A DNA stretch of 64,000 bases from Hydractinia symbiolongicarpus (GCF_029227915.1 NC_079879.1:22710501-22774500), one strand, 5' to 3'; counted from the first letter of the stretch, positions 13,001 to 41,631 are shown. The notes: generated by a model from the sequence alone, not told the origin. Numbers and translations: made by a program.

Positions 13001-15178
13001 CACTGTTATAGAAGACATGCGAATATAGTTTTAAATGGTTCCAGTCCCTGCCGGGTTTTATTTTACACACCTGTCAAAGCCTATAAAGGGGAATTATTCT
13101 TCACTTTTTTTTAAATGCGCATAATATGTTAAATAAATTTTATTTTGCTGTCAGAAACTTTAAACAGAATGTGAAAATTCGCTCCAGAACTAAAGTGATT
13201 GCATTTTAAGGAGATGTGATATTTTAAGACAAATTTCAAACTTCTGATTTATTGCTGCTATTTTATTTCTTTCATGACGTAAAGCAAGTTTGATTCAATT
13301 TGGAAATGCCTATCAAAAGCTTCAAAAGCTATAGCGGAATCCGCCCTCCCCCTTCTCCCATCATAATAGTTTTAAAAATCGCAGACTGAATAGGTGGCTC
13401 ATCGTGGTAATTTTTAACTTTGACATTTTTAGCAACAAAATATGGAATACTTTCACTATAGTATATTTTTTCTTTGTTTTTAGGATATCAACCATAACAA
13501 CACACCAGCTAAACCACAAAAGGTATACAGAGTTGAAACCAAAAATGTTATTAAGAGATATTCGTCGCGAGAAAATTTGTTAGAAACTGATTTAGATAGC
13601 ACAGACTTTCTTCCTCCTCCTCCTGAGGTAACGCTTTTACTATCCTTTCAGAAAAAAATAAGATTTTATCTTGCAGACTTCATTTAGTTTTTTGTCAATA
13701 AAGGATTGAAATAATTAGTTTTCGCTCCCCAAGGCTGGATTGGTTTAAAGACTAAAAAACCTGGAAATATGTTTCAACTTAGGGTTAGAAATATTTCTTA
13801 GGTCTTTTATTTTACGATTTTTTTTCCATTGTTTTTTGCGCTCTTATGAGAAAGATAAGCTAAGTATTGTTTTGAGTTTGTCTTTGTATTCTTTCATCCA
13901 AACCTTAAACCTCCTTGCTTCATTTTAGAATCTTCTTTCTGATAAAGATACGTATTCAAATGTACGAACAAGTAAATATGAGACGAACATTGACTCGTCG
14001 AGTGATGAAGAAGAAACTTATAATTCTTACAACAGACCTAATGAGGCTATGTCTGAACAACAGCGGTGGATAAAAGAACAGAAAGAAAAACGCGAGAGAC
14101 AGAAACAAGAACAAGACCGTCTACGTCAAGATCGAATCAAAAAACAAGAGCAGGAGAAAGAAAAGAGGATGTATGAACTCGAGATGAAGAAAGAACAGGA
14201 GGCCAGAGAAATGAACGAATACTTGTGAGTTTCTTTTACTAGTTAGTTTGTCTCGATAGCCTGTTGTTTAAAAAATGAGTTAGTAACTAAGTTGTATATA
14301 ATCTCTATTACGACATGTTCTTTATCGATTAACAAACAGCTTCGAAGTTTTCTAAAATACTTTATTTTTTGTACTGAAAGAGAACTACTTTGTTCATCAC
14401 TAACATACTGTCTAGCAGTAAGCGGGATTCGATCCGCGGTCCCCATAACTGGGAACCGCAGACGAACCCACTACACTACGTGCGGCAATATGTTAGTGAT
14501 GAACTCAGATAGTTTATCCGGATGGTGTGTATACATAGATGAATATTTATCATAGCACATCCGTATTTCATTCATGAAATACGGATGTGCTATGATAAAT
14601 ATTCACCTATGTATACTTTATTTTTTATTGATGATTTTACTTTTACTTTCAGACGTTCAAAGCAAGAGCGCGAAAGAAAAGAGCGCGAAATAGAGAACCA
14701 AAGACAACCACCGCCTGTTGTGAAACCAAGAAATTTCAAACTAAAAAACCAAATCAACTTTGGTATGAGTGATTCTGTGCGAGGTGAATACAAATCAAAA
14801 GCGGAACAGGACTTTGATAGACGACGTTCAGAAATAGATAATCTTCCGTATGTTAGAAATTCAGTTACTAATTATTCATCAGACGAAGATGCACCCCCAC
14901 GCCCACCGCCTCCCAAGAATATACCTGCTAGTCCACTAACGCCTCCTACACAACAACCAAATAAATTTAAATACTCGTCGACCAATGGTTACCAAAATAA
15001 CAGATCTCCACCACGAAGCAATGAGATATCCAGCGATAGCGGTCTCTTCAACCACTCTGGTCACACTGCTTTTAATAAACGTACTCCGGAACCTGCAGTT
15101 GTAAATCAGGGTGTTGGTGAACCCGAAGTTCTTGATTTTAGGGCGAAGATGAAATTGTTTGGTAGTTTCCAAAGCTGA
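1008..15178 (+). CDS. Afadin, nectin-binding actin scaffold (5' end missing)
   Basis: Afadin links nectins and small GTPases to actin at adherens junctions. I read 19 exons, all GT-AG and in frame (1,903 visible residues): 1008-1200, 2970-4254, 4573-4714, 4984-5310, 5409-5554, 5689-5921, 6559-6860, 7191-7335, 8083-8280, 9157-9231, 9467-9492, 9679-9759, 10116-10181, 10537-10610, 11106-11712, 12112-12957, 13484-13627, 13929-14224, 14653-15178. Domains by visible residue: RA1 about 1-95 (starts PKFHGVIRFYFQDQG), RA2 about 200-296, FHA about 358-472, dilute (DIL) about 570-920 (SLLRRCRVNAALTIQLFSQL), PDZ about 1029-1118 with carboxylate loop GLGL, then a Glu/Arg-rich coiled coil about 1220-1582 and a Ser/Pro-rich tail with proline runs. 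Domain order and local identity to vertebrate afadin (about 1,820 aa) leave little doubt. Exon 9467-9492 is a 26-bp microexon. The donor at 11713 (GTCTAA) is weak, and its TAA is an in-frame stop if the intron is retained. The N-terminus lies outside the window. Confidence 0.93.
1629..1693. repeat. Imperfect hairpin in afadin intron
   Basis: The arms CAGGGTGCATAGTTTTT and AAAAACTGTGCACCCTG are complementary apart from one position and flank a short AT-rich loop. It resembles the tip of a small foldback element. No target duplication was recognised. Confidence 0.45.
2157..2452. repeat. 53-bp minisatellite, about 5.5 copies, afadin intron
   Basis: Degenerate tandem units of about 53-55 bp, each starting near TCTAAAAAAGC and ending near TTTTTAAAATGCGA. 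Units differ by scattered substitutions and one is longer by a few bases, so the array is old. It lies in the intron between the RA1 exon and the large RA2/FHA exon. Confidence 0.8.
8404..8461. repeat. Perfect 29-bp tandem duplication
   Basis: A 29-bp unit beginning ATTGATAAATGTTTTGGAG is repeated twice head-to-tail with no mismatch, in the afadin intron after the exon ending at 8280. The perfect identity indicates a recent slippage or duplication. Confidence 0.9.
14392..14504 (-). mobile_element. tRNA-like SINE or foldback in afadin intron
   Basis: On the minus strand the core carries a polymerase-III-like A box (TAGTGTAGTGG) and, about 45 bases on, a B box (GGATCGAATCC) close to the tRNA consensus. 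The core is bracketed by 15-bp inverted repeats GTTCATCACTAACAT / ATGTTAGTGATGAAC. The middle forms a long GC stem (GCGGTTCCC / GGGGACCGC) that is too long for a normal anticodon arm, so I do not call a functional tRNA. A tRNA-derived SINE, or a foldback that captured a tRNA, fits best. Confidence 0.55.
14530..14615. repeat. Near-perfect 42-bp-arm palindrome in afadin intron
   Basis: Two arms of about 42 bases, TATACATAGATGAATATTTA... and its complement, are separated by two bases (TC) and contain a single mismatch. The transcribed intron would form a very stable hairpin. It lies 25 bp from the tRNA-like element and 40 bp upstream of the last afadin exon, and may be the tail of the same insertion. 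Confidence 0.85.
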
Positions 15179-16679
15179 AATGAAGTTAATTACGAGATAA
15201 TTATAACGAGAAATCTATATGTTCGTCTGCGCAGATATTATTTATTGTACAATATTATATATTTATTGTCTTAAAATAGAACGAAAAACTAACCAACTAC
15301 AAGTATATGGTAACCTCATATCAAAGATGTACCTTGTATTTGATGCATTTCTTGTTAAACTCATATTTTTAATTGGCGGTGGAAAATATTTGTCGCTGGT
15401 AATTGGGCAAAAGTCTTCGTCATCATCGTCATCATAAAATTATCGAAATCAACAAATTCTAAATTGACATTTTGTTTTGCTTAACAACCGAGAGAAAGAT
15501 TTTTAGATATTTTTTAGATACCTCTTCGTGGTCGTTTTTCGCATAAGTAAGTTTTGGATAATTTATAGGCTATGTATGTTGCTAGAGGCTTTGTAGTGAG
15601 CCTCCTCCAGCTTAGACAATGCCCTTTATAAATTTATCGACCCTAAGACTAAGAAATTATTCCACCTTTATCTTTAAAGAGGAAAATTGATAATTCTTTG
15701 CAGATAACTTGACAATTTTGTGGATAGTGTAATTGTAATTAAATATGAATTTTTAATCATTTTATGAAAGTAGTATATGAATTGTGTCGAATTTCATAGT
15801 ATTTTTTGATTGACTACTTAATTTTACTTTCATTTTTTTTCTACAGCAATTTATTTATTAATTATCACAACTTTTATTTCTCGCTGTGTCTGTCGTGTAG
15901 GTCGTGTATGTTAATGGATACCTCTCATTGTGGAGGTCGGTTTGGTGAAAGATTTTTTCGTAGTGACATGGTAATTTTAGCGTCTTTTTTTTACATAAAA
16001 CAAGCTAGAAAATCATGATTTTAAAGTTAAAACAATTCAGTCGATATATACATGACGTGACTACACGCTGCTTTCAATCATTGTGGTTAATTCTGAGAAG
16101 CGTAAACATATTTTTCGCCATATTGTGTGTTTAACGTGGTTGTTTTTCCCTCATGCGATACCAAACCTCACTTCAGCATGTGGAAAGTGTAATGTATGTA
16201 TATATTATCTGTTAGTGATATTATCAATCCTGAAAAAGATAAGCTTTTATACTATCATCACTGTTGTCAATGACTTCCGCCAGCTGAAGAACCCAGTGCT
16301 TTAAGATAGCCATACAGGAAAGGGAAGAACTTAATTGGGACCCCGCTGTCAAACTTAAAATCAGATCTGCAAATTCTATACAAATATTGAGTCGCAAAAT
16401 TATTGTAAACATTTCTAGCCAGCTCCGAGAAAATGTAAAAAATTCTTTTGTTTGTCCAGCGTGTAACCTAACTATTCGTACGGTGTGCTAATTATGTTCT
16501 CTCTCTTCCGTGGAGTATATTCTTTATTATATTTTAAGCACGTGATGCGTGAAGTTGCGTTAGGGATGATACTACAACACTAAATCATACTCGCTTTTTA
16601 TGAAAACTTCCATTTGAAGAGTACGGGATTTTAGCAAAACTAGTGAATATAATTCATTATCAGTTCAAGGGAATGATTT
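15179..16679. other. Afadin 3' flank and spacer, no gene recognised
   Basis: AT-rich sequence after the afadin stop codon. The first few hundred bases probably include the 3' UTR, though I see no clear AATAAA close to the stop. Short open frames around 15806-16018 and 16083-16304 have no recognisable motif or start context. Confidence 0.5.
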
Positions 16680-16740
16680 ATGACGCAACACAAAAATATC
16701 AGCTCAGGGGGAGCGCTAGATGTAAACGAGGATAATGGAC

Positions 16741-16774
16741 GATAACGATAAACACATGTCTTATGAATATCACA
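16741..16774 (+). repeat. End of 5' LTR (34 bp matching 3' LTR end)
   Basis: This segment matches 21414-21447 with two substitutions and ends in CACA, as an LTR should. The bases that follow (TTGGCGACGAG) contain the TGG typical of a primer-binding site. The remainder of the 5' LTR is too diverged from the 3' copy to delimit. Confidence 0.6.
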
Positions 16775-16851
16775 TTGGCGACGAGAAAAAGGATTAATAA
16801 TTTGTTTAAATAAAGTTTAAAAAAAAACCAAAAAAGAAGAGTATAGTTGCT

Positions 16852-17614
16852 ATGGCTGTTGCCTTAACGATACCAAGTTTTCCAAAGTTCGATCTGGATG
16901 ATTCCAATACTATCTTCACGAGATGGGAGAAGTACAGAAAGAGGTTTCTAAACTTATCGTTTCCTTAACGTCAACGATGAAAAGCAAAAGTTAGCTTTAT
17001 TCTTCAACTCAATTGGCGAAGAAGCTTACAATATCTATGACAATTTACTAATAACCGGAACGGAACAAACATACGATACTGCAGTTGCGTTACTCGATAG
17101 ACATTTTAACCCCAAGAAAAACATTGATTTTGAGGTATATTTATTTCGCAAGTTAAAACAAGAACAAGATAAAAACATGCATCAATTCTATGTACGAGTT
17201 AAACAGCAAGGAAACAAATGTGACTTTGGTGCAAATTTAGAAAAAGAAATTAAGCAGCAATTAGTTTTATCAACAAATAACAATAAAATACGAAGATACG
17301 CATTTAAAAATTCGGATGTTGCGTTGACTGATTTTCTTATATACGCGAAACAGCTAGAAGATTCGGAACAGAAAGCAGACAAAGTAGAAAAAACAAACAG
17401 ACAGCAAGAAGAAGTTAACAAGCTTACAAGACAATTATCAAGGCTTGGTAAGAAAAATTATCCAGGATCTAGAAATAGTTTTTTAAAAAACAAAAACACC
17501 TGTTTTCGCTGTGGAGGTACATATTTACATCAAAACCTATGTCCAGCAGAAGGGAAAGAGTGCAACAAGTGTCACAAAATTGGACATTTTGCTAGATACT
17601 GCAAAATTTTATGA
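16852..17614 (+). pseudogene. Gypsy gag (capsid and two zinc knuckles), broken
   Basis: The reading frame starts at an ATG at 16852 but is interrupted by a stop near 16966, with homology continuing in a shifted frame to 17614. The C-terminal part has two nucleocapsid knuckles: one irregular (CFRCGG...H...C, C-x2-C-x5-H-x3-C) and one canonical (CNKCHKIGHFARYC, CCHC). The N-terminal part resembles Gypsy Gag capsids by composition and position. Gag coats the element RNA. This copy cannot make an intact product. Confidence 0.75.
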
Positions 17615-17640
17615 GGGAAAGAAACTAAGGGGTAACAGGT

Positions 17641-18080
17641 CGGTGAACAAATTGGCTACTTCTAATTCCTCCGACTCTAGTGATAATAATGATGATGAGG
17701 ACTATCACTTATTTACATTGTTTGATTATGCTAACTCAAATGAGTTTTTGTGTTGTTCTACTGTAAATGACATCATTCATAAAAAGTTAGAAGTTAGTGC
17801 AGAAAGTTCAGAAACCACACCAGCTAAACTTATTAATAATGCAGAACTCGCCCCTGTTAATTCTATAAGTAGATTTCATGCCGAAGTTAAAGTGGAAGGA
17901 AGTACCGCTGTGCGATTCCTTAAGGGGATTTTCACGACGCGAATTGTATCTGAGCATGCGCAGTTCGATGCAAAATCAAAACAAACAAAACTGCGCATGC
18001 TCAGATACAATTCGCCGTCGAATTCGCTGTTCAATTCGCTTAGTGAAAATCCCCCTTTATTGATACGGGCTCATCCTTGA
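17641..18080 (+). pseudogene. Gypsy protease region split by a MITE
   Basis: The frame after gag leads into a retropepsin-like domain. The active-site triad DTGS is still readable just after 18060, but the strand leading into it is separated by a 134-bp insertion (17923-18056). Retropepsins cut the Gag-Pol polyprotein. This insertion destroys the domain. Confidence 0.7.
17923..18056. mobile_element. 134-bp Harbinger-like MITE with TTA target duplication
   Basis: The element is flanked by TTA at 17920-17922 and 18057-18059. Its terminal inverted repeats are AGGGGATTTTCAC and AGGGGGATTTTCAC, and it has internal 27-bp inverted arms (around GCATGCGCAG). A 3-bp TTA/TAA duplication is characteristic of PIF/Harbinger transposons. 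It has no coding capacity. Removing it in thought restores the protease frame across the site, which confirms the insertion limits. Confidence 0.85.
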
Positions 18081-18379
18081 ACATAAAAACATTCGATAAA
18101 ATTAACAAAAATTGCAAAGGAAATTTGAAGCTTAAAAAAACTTCAACAAAAGTCATTACGTATGGTCAAGAAAAACCAGCCTCCTTAAAAATTCTAGGCG
18201 TTGTTTCATTATTAGTTGAAAATGATAAAATAATAACACCAAAAGAGTTTTACGTCATCGATACAAATCACAAAAATCTTCTAAACGGTACAGCGGCAAT
18301 TGATTTAAGATTGGTTTGCTTAAACGCGCCTGAGATCAACAAATACGTTACTCAAAACCATACTCAAAACAGGAAAACG

Positions 18380-19827
18380 AAGTGCCCAGTTTAAATCAGA
18401 ATAGTGCTGAAAAGATAAATGCACCGCCCCTTAGATTACAGCCGCTAATCGATAGTTATAAAAAAACAATCTTTAAAGAAAACATAGGCAAGTTTACAGA
18501 TTATCAAGTAAAGTTACATACAGATGAAAAAGTACCCCCAGTCGCTCAACCAGAACGCCGAATTCCGTTTGCTCTTAGACAAAAAGTCAAACAGACAGTA
18601 GATAAACTTGAATCCCTCGGAATACTAGAAGAAGTGAAAGGGAAACCTACACTATGGTTGAACCCGATAGTTGTCGTCCCAAAGGGAAAAAATGACATTA
18701 GAATTTGTTTAGATATGCGTGCAGCAAACCAGGCGATTACGAGAACTCGATACCCCACACCAGTTATTGACGATCTATTGATAAAACTAAAAGACAGTAA
18801 ACAGTTTACAAAGTTAGATTTAAACTCTGCATTTCATCAGCTAGAATTAGACCCCTCATGCAGATATATTACTGCTCTTTAGAACAGAAAAGATAATCAT
18901 GCCATACAAAAGGTTAATTTTCGGAGCAAACAGTGCTGCTGAAGAACTCCAACACGCCCTTAAATCCATCCTTATGGACATTGAAGGAACAGCAAATATA
19001 GCTGACGACATACTGATCTACGCCAAGACAACAAAAGACCATGATAAGATACTGGCAAAAGTCTTCAAAAGGTTAGCTGAAAAGGGACTAACCTTAAATT
19101 TAAAGAAATGTATATTCGATAAAAATAACCTCGAGTATTTTAGTTAATCTCCTCAGCTGATGGCATCAAACCGAGCCCACAAAAAACGTCAGCATTAAAG
19201 AATGCAAACCTTCCAGGGGGTCTGAAATCACCTTGCAGTTTCCTTGGAATGAAAAATTACCTGAAGAGATTCATTCCACAATACAGCACAATCACTCACC
19301 CACTTAGATGCCTAACACAAAAAGATGCGAAGTACGAATGGAGTCCAGAGTGTGAAACCGCATTCCAAACCCTGAAAACGTCACTGTCAAAATGCATTTC
19401 TTACTTCGACGAGAATAAAGAAACATTGATTTATTGTGATGCCAGTCCAGTAGGCATTTCTGCTATTTTGTTACAGATAACGAAAGGAAAAGCTGACACA
19501 AAAGTTGTAGTTTATTCCTCCAGATCGCTAACCAAAACAGAAATGAGATATTCCCAAATAGAAAGAGAAACATTAGCAGAAATATATGCATGTGAGAAAA
19601 ATCACCTTTACTTATTAGGAAGACCTTTCGTACTTTGCAATGACAATAAAGCTTTGACAAACATTCTTAACAACCCTAAATCAGTACCGCCTCCACGTAT
19701 AGAAAGGATGTTACTCCGAATACAAGGATACACCTTTACCACCAAATACATAAAATCAGGAGACAACGTCGCAGATTACCTAAGCCGACACCCAACTTTA
19801 AATGTCAAAAACTTAAAATACATTTAA
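18380..19827 (+). pseudogene. Gypsy reverse transcriptase and RNase H, broken
   Basis: The RT fingers and palm are recognisable from conserved blocks (PIVVVPKG, RICLDMRAANQ, KLDLNSAFHQ). The usual YxDD box is present as ADDILIY, with the first position altered. A stop near 18880 and a frame change around 18880-19250 interrupt the domain. The RNase H part follows, with YFDENKETLIYCDAS and SRHP at its end, closing at a stop at 19827. Together these domains copy element RNA into DNA. This copy is dead. Confidence 0.85.
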
Positions 19828-19849
19828 AATCACGTCAACTTCGTATCCG

Positions 19850-21217
19850 CCTACGCAAGCCTCAGAGCAATAACATTAGACGATATAAAGCTTGCTACAC
19901 AAACTGACCCGTTCTTACAAAAACTCATCGACATCACTATATCGAACACATGGCACAGGTTAGATCAATTACCAGACTTAGATGAAACACAAATGTTAAA
20001 GCATTACAGAAAATTTAAAGATACACTTACCGTAAACGAAGAGAACAATATCATCCTAAAAGATAAACGCATTATACTACCTAGAATTTACCATCAAATA
20101 TCGGTAAAACTTGGTCATTTTGGACATCAAGGAGTTGCTAAAACAAAAGCATTTTTGCGAAGCAAAATATGCTTTATAGGTATGGACAAACTAATAGAGA
20201 AAGAAATCTAAAACTGTATACCGTGTCAAGCAACAGTAAAGACAAACAGTAAAACACCCTTACAACCAACTGAGATTCCAGAACATGTATGGCAAACAAT
20301 CAACAATTATCTTGGACCACTACCAGATAACAAATATGCTCTAGTCATGATCGATCAAAGATCTCGATATCCTATCGTGACATTTACAAATAATACAACA
20401 GCGAAAAACTTTATTTCAATCTGCAATAACACCTTCGCACATTTTGGCTTTCCAGAAAAGATGATTTCTGATAACGGACCGCCATTTCGTTCAAAAGAGG
20501 TAAAAACGTACCCACTGAAAAAGGAATCAAACATCAACAAATAACTCCATTGTGGCCCCAAGCCAACGGATAGGTTGAAAGGTTTATGCCCCCCTCGCAA
20601 AAGTTATTTGCACTGCACACATCGAATTGACGAAGTTCAAAAATTCTTGATGGCCTATCGCATCACACCACACACATCCACCAACGTAGCACCATCAGAT
20701 CTAATGTACCGCAGAAAAGTCAGATACACTATTCCTGACTACACAAAGCACATTAACGATTCCATAGATCTTAAACTAAAATACAACGACGAGAATTCAA
20801 GGAATAAAACACAGATACGCCATGCTAAAGATCCAACCTTAGAAATCGGAAACAAAGTACTTGTAAAACAAAAAAAAGTAAACAAACTCACACCACCATT
20901 TAATCCAAACCCCTATCGTGTAACAGACATAAAGAGTACAATGATAAGTGCACAAAACATGAATACCGATCACCGCATTACACGCAATGTAACCCGTTTT
21001 AAAAAACTACCAGAGAGGAACACTTAAAAATAGACACTGAGGAGGAGGATGACGTAAAAAACCAAGGAGTGATCCGCCTAAACCCTGAAGTTGAAAACTC
21101 TCAGAACTTACCACCAACACCGTCACAAGAACAAGAAGCAACCGTAGCACAATCACCACCGCGCAAGATTTACCCACGACGCACCCGACGCCCACTCGAA
21201 CATTGGAGAAAATATTA
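19850..21217 (+). pseudogene. Gypsy integrase, broken
   Basis: An HHCC-type zinc region (LGHFGHQG ... CIPC) precedes a retroviral-type integrase core with SDNGPPF. The position normally holding the first catalytic Asp reads Asn (NNYLGP). Stops occur at 20209-20211, 20542-20544 and in the PQANG-stop-VE block at 20571-20573, with a frameshift near there. The arginine/proline-rich C-terminal tail ends around 21217, close to the purine tract. Integrase inserts element DNA. This copy is inactive. Confidence 0.8.
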
Positions 21218-21314
21218 ACATAGCTAAACAGATACTTGTAGATAGACAGTTTAGCAACACACAATGCTAACACCAGATTCTTTGTTTTGTTTCTTTTATT
21301 GTTTCAGGGGAAGA

Positions 21315-21447
21315 TGTTACGACATACAGAACATCCACGATAGAGATCTACAATGGAGATCATTGCTTATACTTTTTTTGTACAGAATATTTGATGTTAG
21401 AAGATATAGAGTCGATAACGATAAACACGGGTCTTATGAATATCACA
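21315..21447 (+). repeat. 3' LTR of the Gypsy element (about 133 bp)
   Basis: It begins TGTTACGAC directly after the purine tract AGGGGAAGA and ends ATATCACA, giving the usual TG...CA limits. At about 133 bp it is short for a Gypsy LTR. Confidence 0.65.
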
Positions 21448-21541
21448 GTGTTTACAAAACCGAGATTGAAAAAGACTTTCTCCTAACGATTTTTTTTGCT
21501 TGAGATCGGCCTGGGAACTATAATAATTACACGTTTTTCAA

Positions 21542-21656
21542 GACTAGTTGTTAGCCCGTGGAAAATCCACGGGTTCGCCCGTTCTTTTTATACCGCATTG
21601 CGTGCTACCATTTTGCGTGACAGGCAGACAGACGTATACGGGTATTATAATATAGA
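21542..21656 (+). repeat. Dispersed CTAG...TATAGA repeat, short type
   Basis: Starts ACTAGTTGTTAGCCCGTGG, has the self-complementary core CCGTGGAAAATCCACGG followed by GTTCGCCCG, then a GACAGACAGAC block, and ends GGTATTATAATATAGA. The same family recurs at 24688-25672 and 46835-47150. Confidence 0.85.
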
Positions 21657-22835
21657 AACATGTTTATAAGAAACCTACATATAGAATCTTCAAATATTAA
21701 GAAACTTATACTACTACATTCTATATCTATTTCTAAAATAAGAAATTTTTTTCTAACTAATTCTTACAATTAATTAAAGATGTTACAATCGTTTATTTTT
21801 AAACCAGCTAGTCCAAAAATTAATGGAACTTTTAGAACTAACTATTTATTTGATATAAGAAACCCTTATTTTACTAGGAAAAATAAGCCTACAAATTTTA
21901 GAACTAGGCCCTTCGCCAGGTTTCTGATAAAACAGAAAATACAGGTATAATGATTGCAATTTTAACCAGAAGACTCGGCGCTCTACTGGTTTCTAATCCG
22001 AATTATGGCACATTTGATGTAAAGATTTTCAAGAAATTTAAACCCAAAACTGGTTGAACAGAAAATTCCACTTTACTTCGCCATGACTGACTAAAGAAGA
22101 TAAACAGCAAAGAAATATATGTAGAATTAGAAAGTAAAATAAACCTTATACTTTGGTATTGTGCAATACCAGACAACTAGCATTGACATGAATTTTTTAA
22201 TTTTGTACAGATCTAAAGATGGTGGGGGGGGGATTTCAATCGGTTAACAGCAATAATAGCAACTCGCTAACTCGTCGACTACTAACTCTCTAACTACCTA
22301 ACTTCCTGACTATAATAGTCCTTATACCCTTCTTATCACTGTCTCATCCACCAATATTCGACATATTCATCGGTGATTCGAGTTCACTGTCAAGATTTTC
22401 AAAACTTTATATTAAACTCCTATATTAAAGTTTCTACAGCTTGGAATAACAAAAAATACATAAAGATAAAAAATATTTTCTATAAAATGTTCCACAATAG
22501 AAAATCCTTGTTATTTTAAAGTTTACTTTAAAATTACTCACAAAAGTTGCGGATTAACAAGGCATAAAACACACAATAAATAATTGTACCATTTAATATA
22601 AAGGACACACTATATATAAAAATACACACGCGCGCAGACTTGATGTCATAATGATGTCATAATCTATGCATTTGTGACAAGAAAAATGAACGGAAAGAGC
22701 GAATGAAACAGGACAGAAAAAAAAGGATGTCTGTACACGAAATTTTTCATTAGAGATGGAAACAAGCACAACTGCAAAAACACGAATTTTCCGGTATCAA
22801 AATGTATGTGTATAAATAAATACAATGAAAAATAT
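21657..22835. other. Spacer between Gypsy relic and BRWD 3' end
   Basis: AT-rich sequence with short runs (a G9 tract near 22224, ACAC near 22620) and no coding signal on either strand. The part nearest 22835 is probably BRWD 3' UTR. An AATAAA on the minus strand overlaps the BRWD stop codon, and no better poly(A) signal was picked out. Confidence 0.45.
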
Positions 22836-40360
<17,525 letters not shown>

Positions 40361-40368
<8 letters not shown>

Positions 40369-40390
40369 AATCAGACTCTTTTATTTCCAT
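40361..40390 (-). promoter_or_regulatory. Nine-codon upstream ORF overlapping the BRWD start
   Basis: An ATG at 40388-40390 opens a nine-codon frame whose TGA (40361-40363) lies just beyond the BRWD ATG (40366-40368), in a different frame. If the transcript starts upstream of 40390, ribosomes would meet this start first, which would tend to lower BRWD translation. The transcription start is unknown. Confidence 0.45.
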
Positions 40391-41347
40391 GCCGTATGCA
40401 GGAATGATGAATAAATCTCGAGTCCGGGACTCTCTTCATTCATAAACACTTTTAGAAATTCAAGTGTGCGAGTTTGTGAATAGAAGTTTACAGGTTTGAT
40501 TGAAAGGTATACTTTATATCACGTGATCAATAAAATTTTGCTCAATAATATAAAAGAGTTGGTTCGTAGTCACGTGCTCAATCTTGCTCATGAGCTTAAA
40601 ACTTTTAAACTTACTACCGCAGTATTAAAGTAGATGTCAACCACTAAAATTTAAGTCGGTGCTTTGTTTCCCCTTAGCAACTTTAGGACTGTTCTTATTT
40701 CGTATTCCGTGGACCTTGATCCGTTTCGTGGAAAATTCAAAACTTTAAAAATGGTAGTCTAGTCTTGATGCGCTTTTTCTTATCTTATGTCAATTTTAAT
40801 TTTCTTTTTCAAATATAACTGTGAAAATGCGTGTCTTGTGACAATGGTGTGTCAGATTAAATTGTTTTTCGTCACAGAAAAAATTTTTTTGCATGATTTC
40901 TTATACCCCTCTCAGCTTTTTCGTAAAAAAGTCTGCAAAGCGTAAACGAAAGTCTCATTATATATCGTTGTGTTAAATAAAGAAAAATACGCTATAAGAA
41001 CAACCTTCGATACTATAGAGAATTACACCATATATTTATCACCTATTTTTTAGTATATCTATTATGCAATAATATACCACCTATCATTTGCGTAATTTGC
41101 TCAATTAAGGATACTGTATTGGTAGCTATAAATATAATTTTTTTACAAAAAACAATTTTCTCAAAAATATGTGGAGTTGGATATTCTCTACCATAATAAA
41201 AATGTTTACTTAGTTATCGGTAGTTTGCTTAACACCTTCTGCACATCTTTAAATAGGCTATTGTTGTAAAGGTCATGTTGCAAAAAACTCTTTTACGAGG
41301 AATTTTAGATGTTCGTTTTTCACAATGTATACATGACTTAAATGTCT

Positions 41348-41631
41348 GAAACTCCCCTCCATGATGGAGAAACTCAACAAAACCTTGCACATGTGCTCAT
41401 CGGTACCTGCTGCAAATGACTTTGTCACATTTTATGTATATTTTGATTATTTAAAGAAAAAGACAGGTTAAAACACAAAAGAGCGAGCAAAAATTCATTT
41501 TTTCATTAATTTTTAAATAAAAAACGAACAAGGCATTTTTGAAAAAAATGTGACAAAGTGTTGTTGTTATGGTAATGCTAAAGTGAGTGATAAATATGAC
41601 ACAGAAAAAAAATAAAACGGAGGGGAGTTTC
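41348..41631. mobile_element. 284-bp foldback MITE
   Basis: The terminal 13-bp inverted repeats GAAACTCCCCTCC / GGAGGGGAGTTTC are perfect. A second internal pair (CTTTGTCACATTTT near 41421 and its complement near 41546) continues the symmetry. No open frame belongs to it, and no target duplication was recognised. Confidence 0.65.

Larger units (their letters stand above)
16680..21447 (+). mobile_element. Degenerate Ty3/Gypsy LTR retrotransposon
   Basis: Gag with zinc knuckles, aspartic protease, reverse transcriptase, RNase H and integrase follow in Ty3/Gypsy order on the plus strand. A short 3' LTR (21315-21447) is preceded by a purine tract at 21306-21314. Its last 34 bases recur with two differences at 16741-16774, directly followed by a TGG-starting candidate primer-binding site. 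Upstream of that the 5' LTR is poorly conserved, so the left edge is approximate. Several stops, frameshifts and a MITE insertion make the copy inactive. It sits in the spacer between the convergent afadin and BRWD genes. No chromodomain was seen. Confidence 0.85.

Noticed and set aside
14413-14488. Functional tRNA gene on the minus strand
   Set aside because: A and B boxes are present, but the middle stem is too long and no proper anticodon loop or acceptor stem can be folded. It is better read as a tRNA-derived repeat.
15806-16018. Possible exon near 15900-15970 with acceptor- and donor-like ends
   Set aside because: The peptide matches nothing I know, and there is no partner exon on either side in frame.
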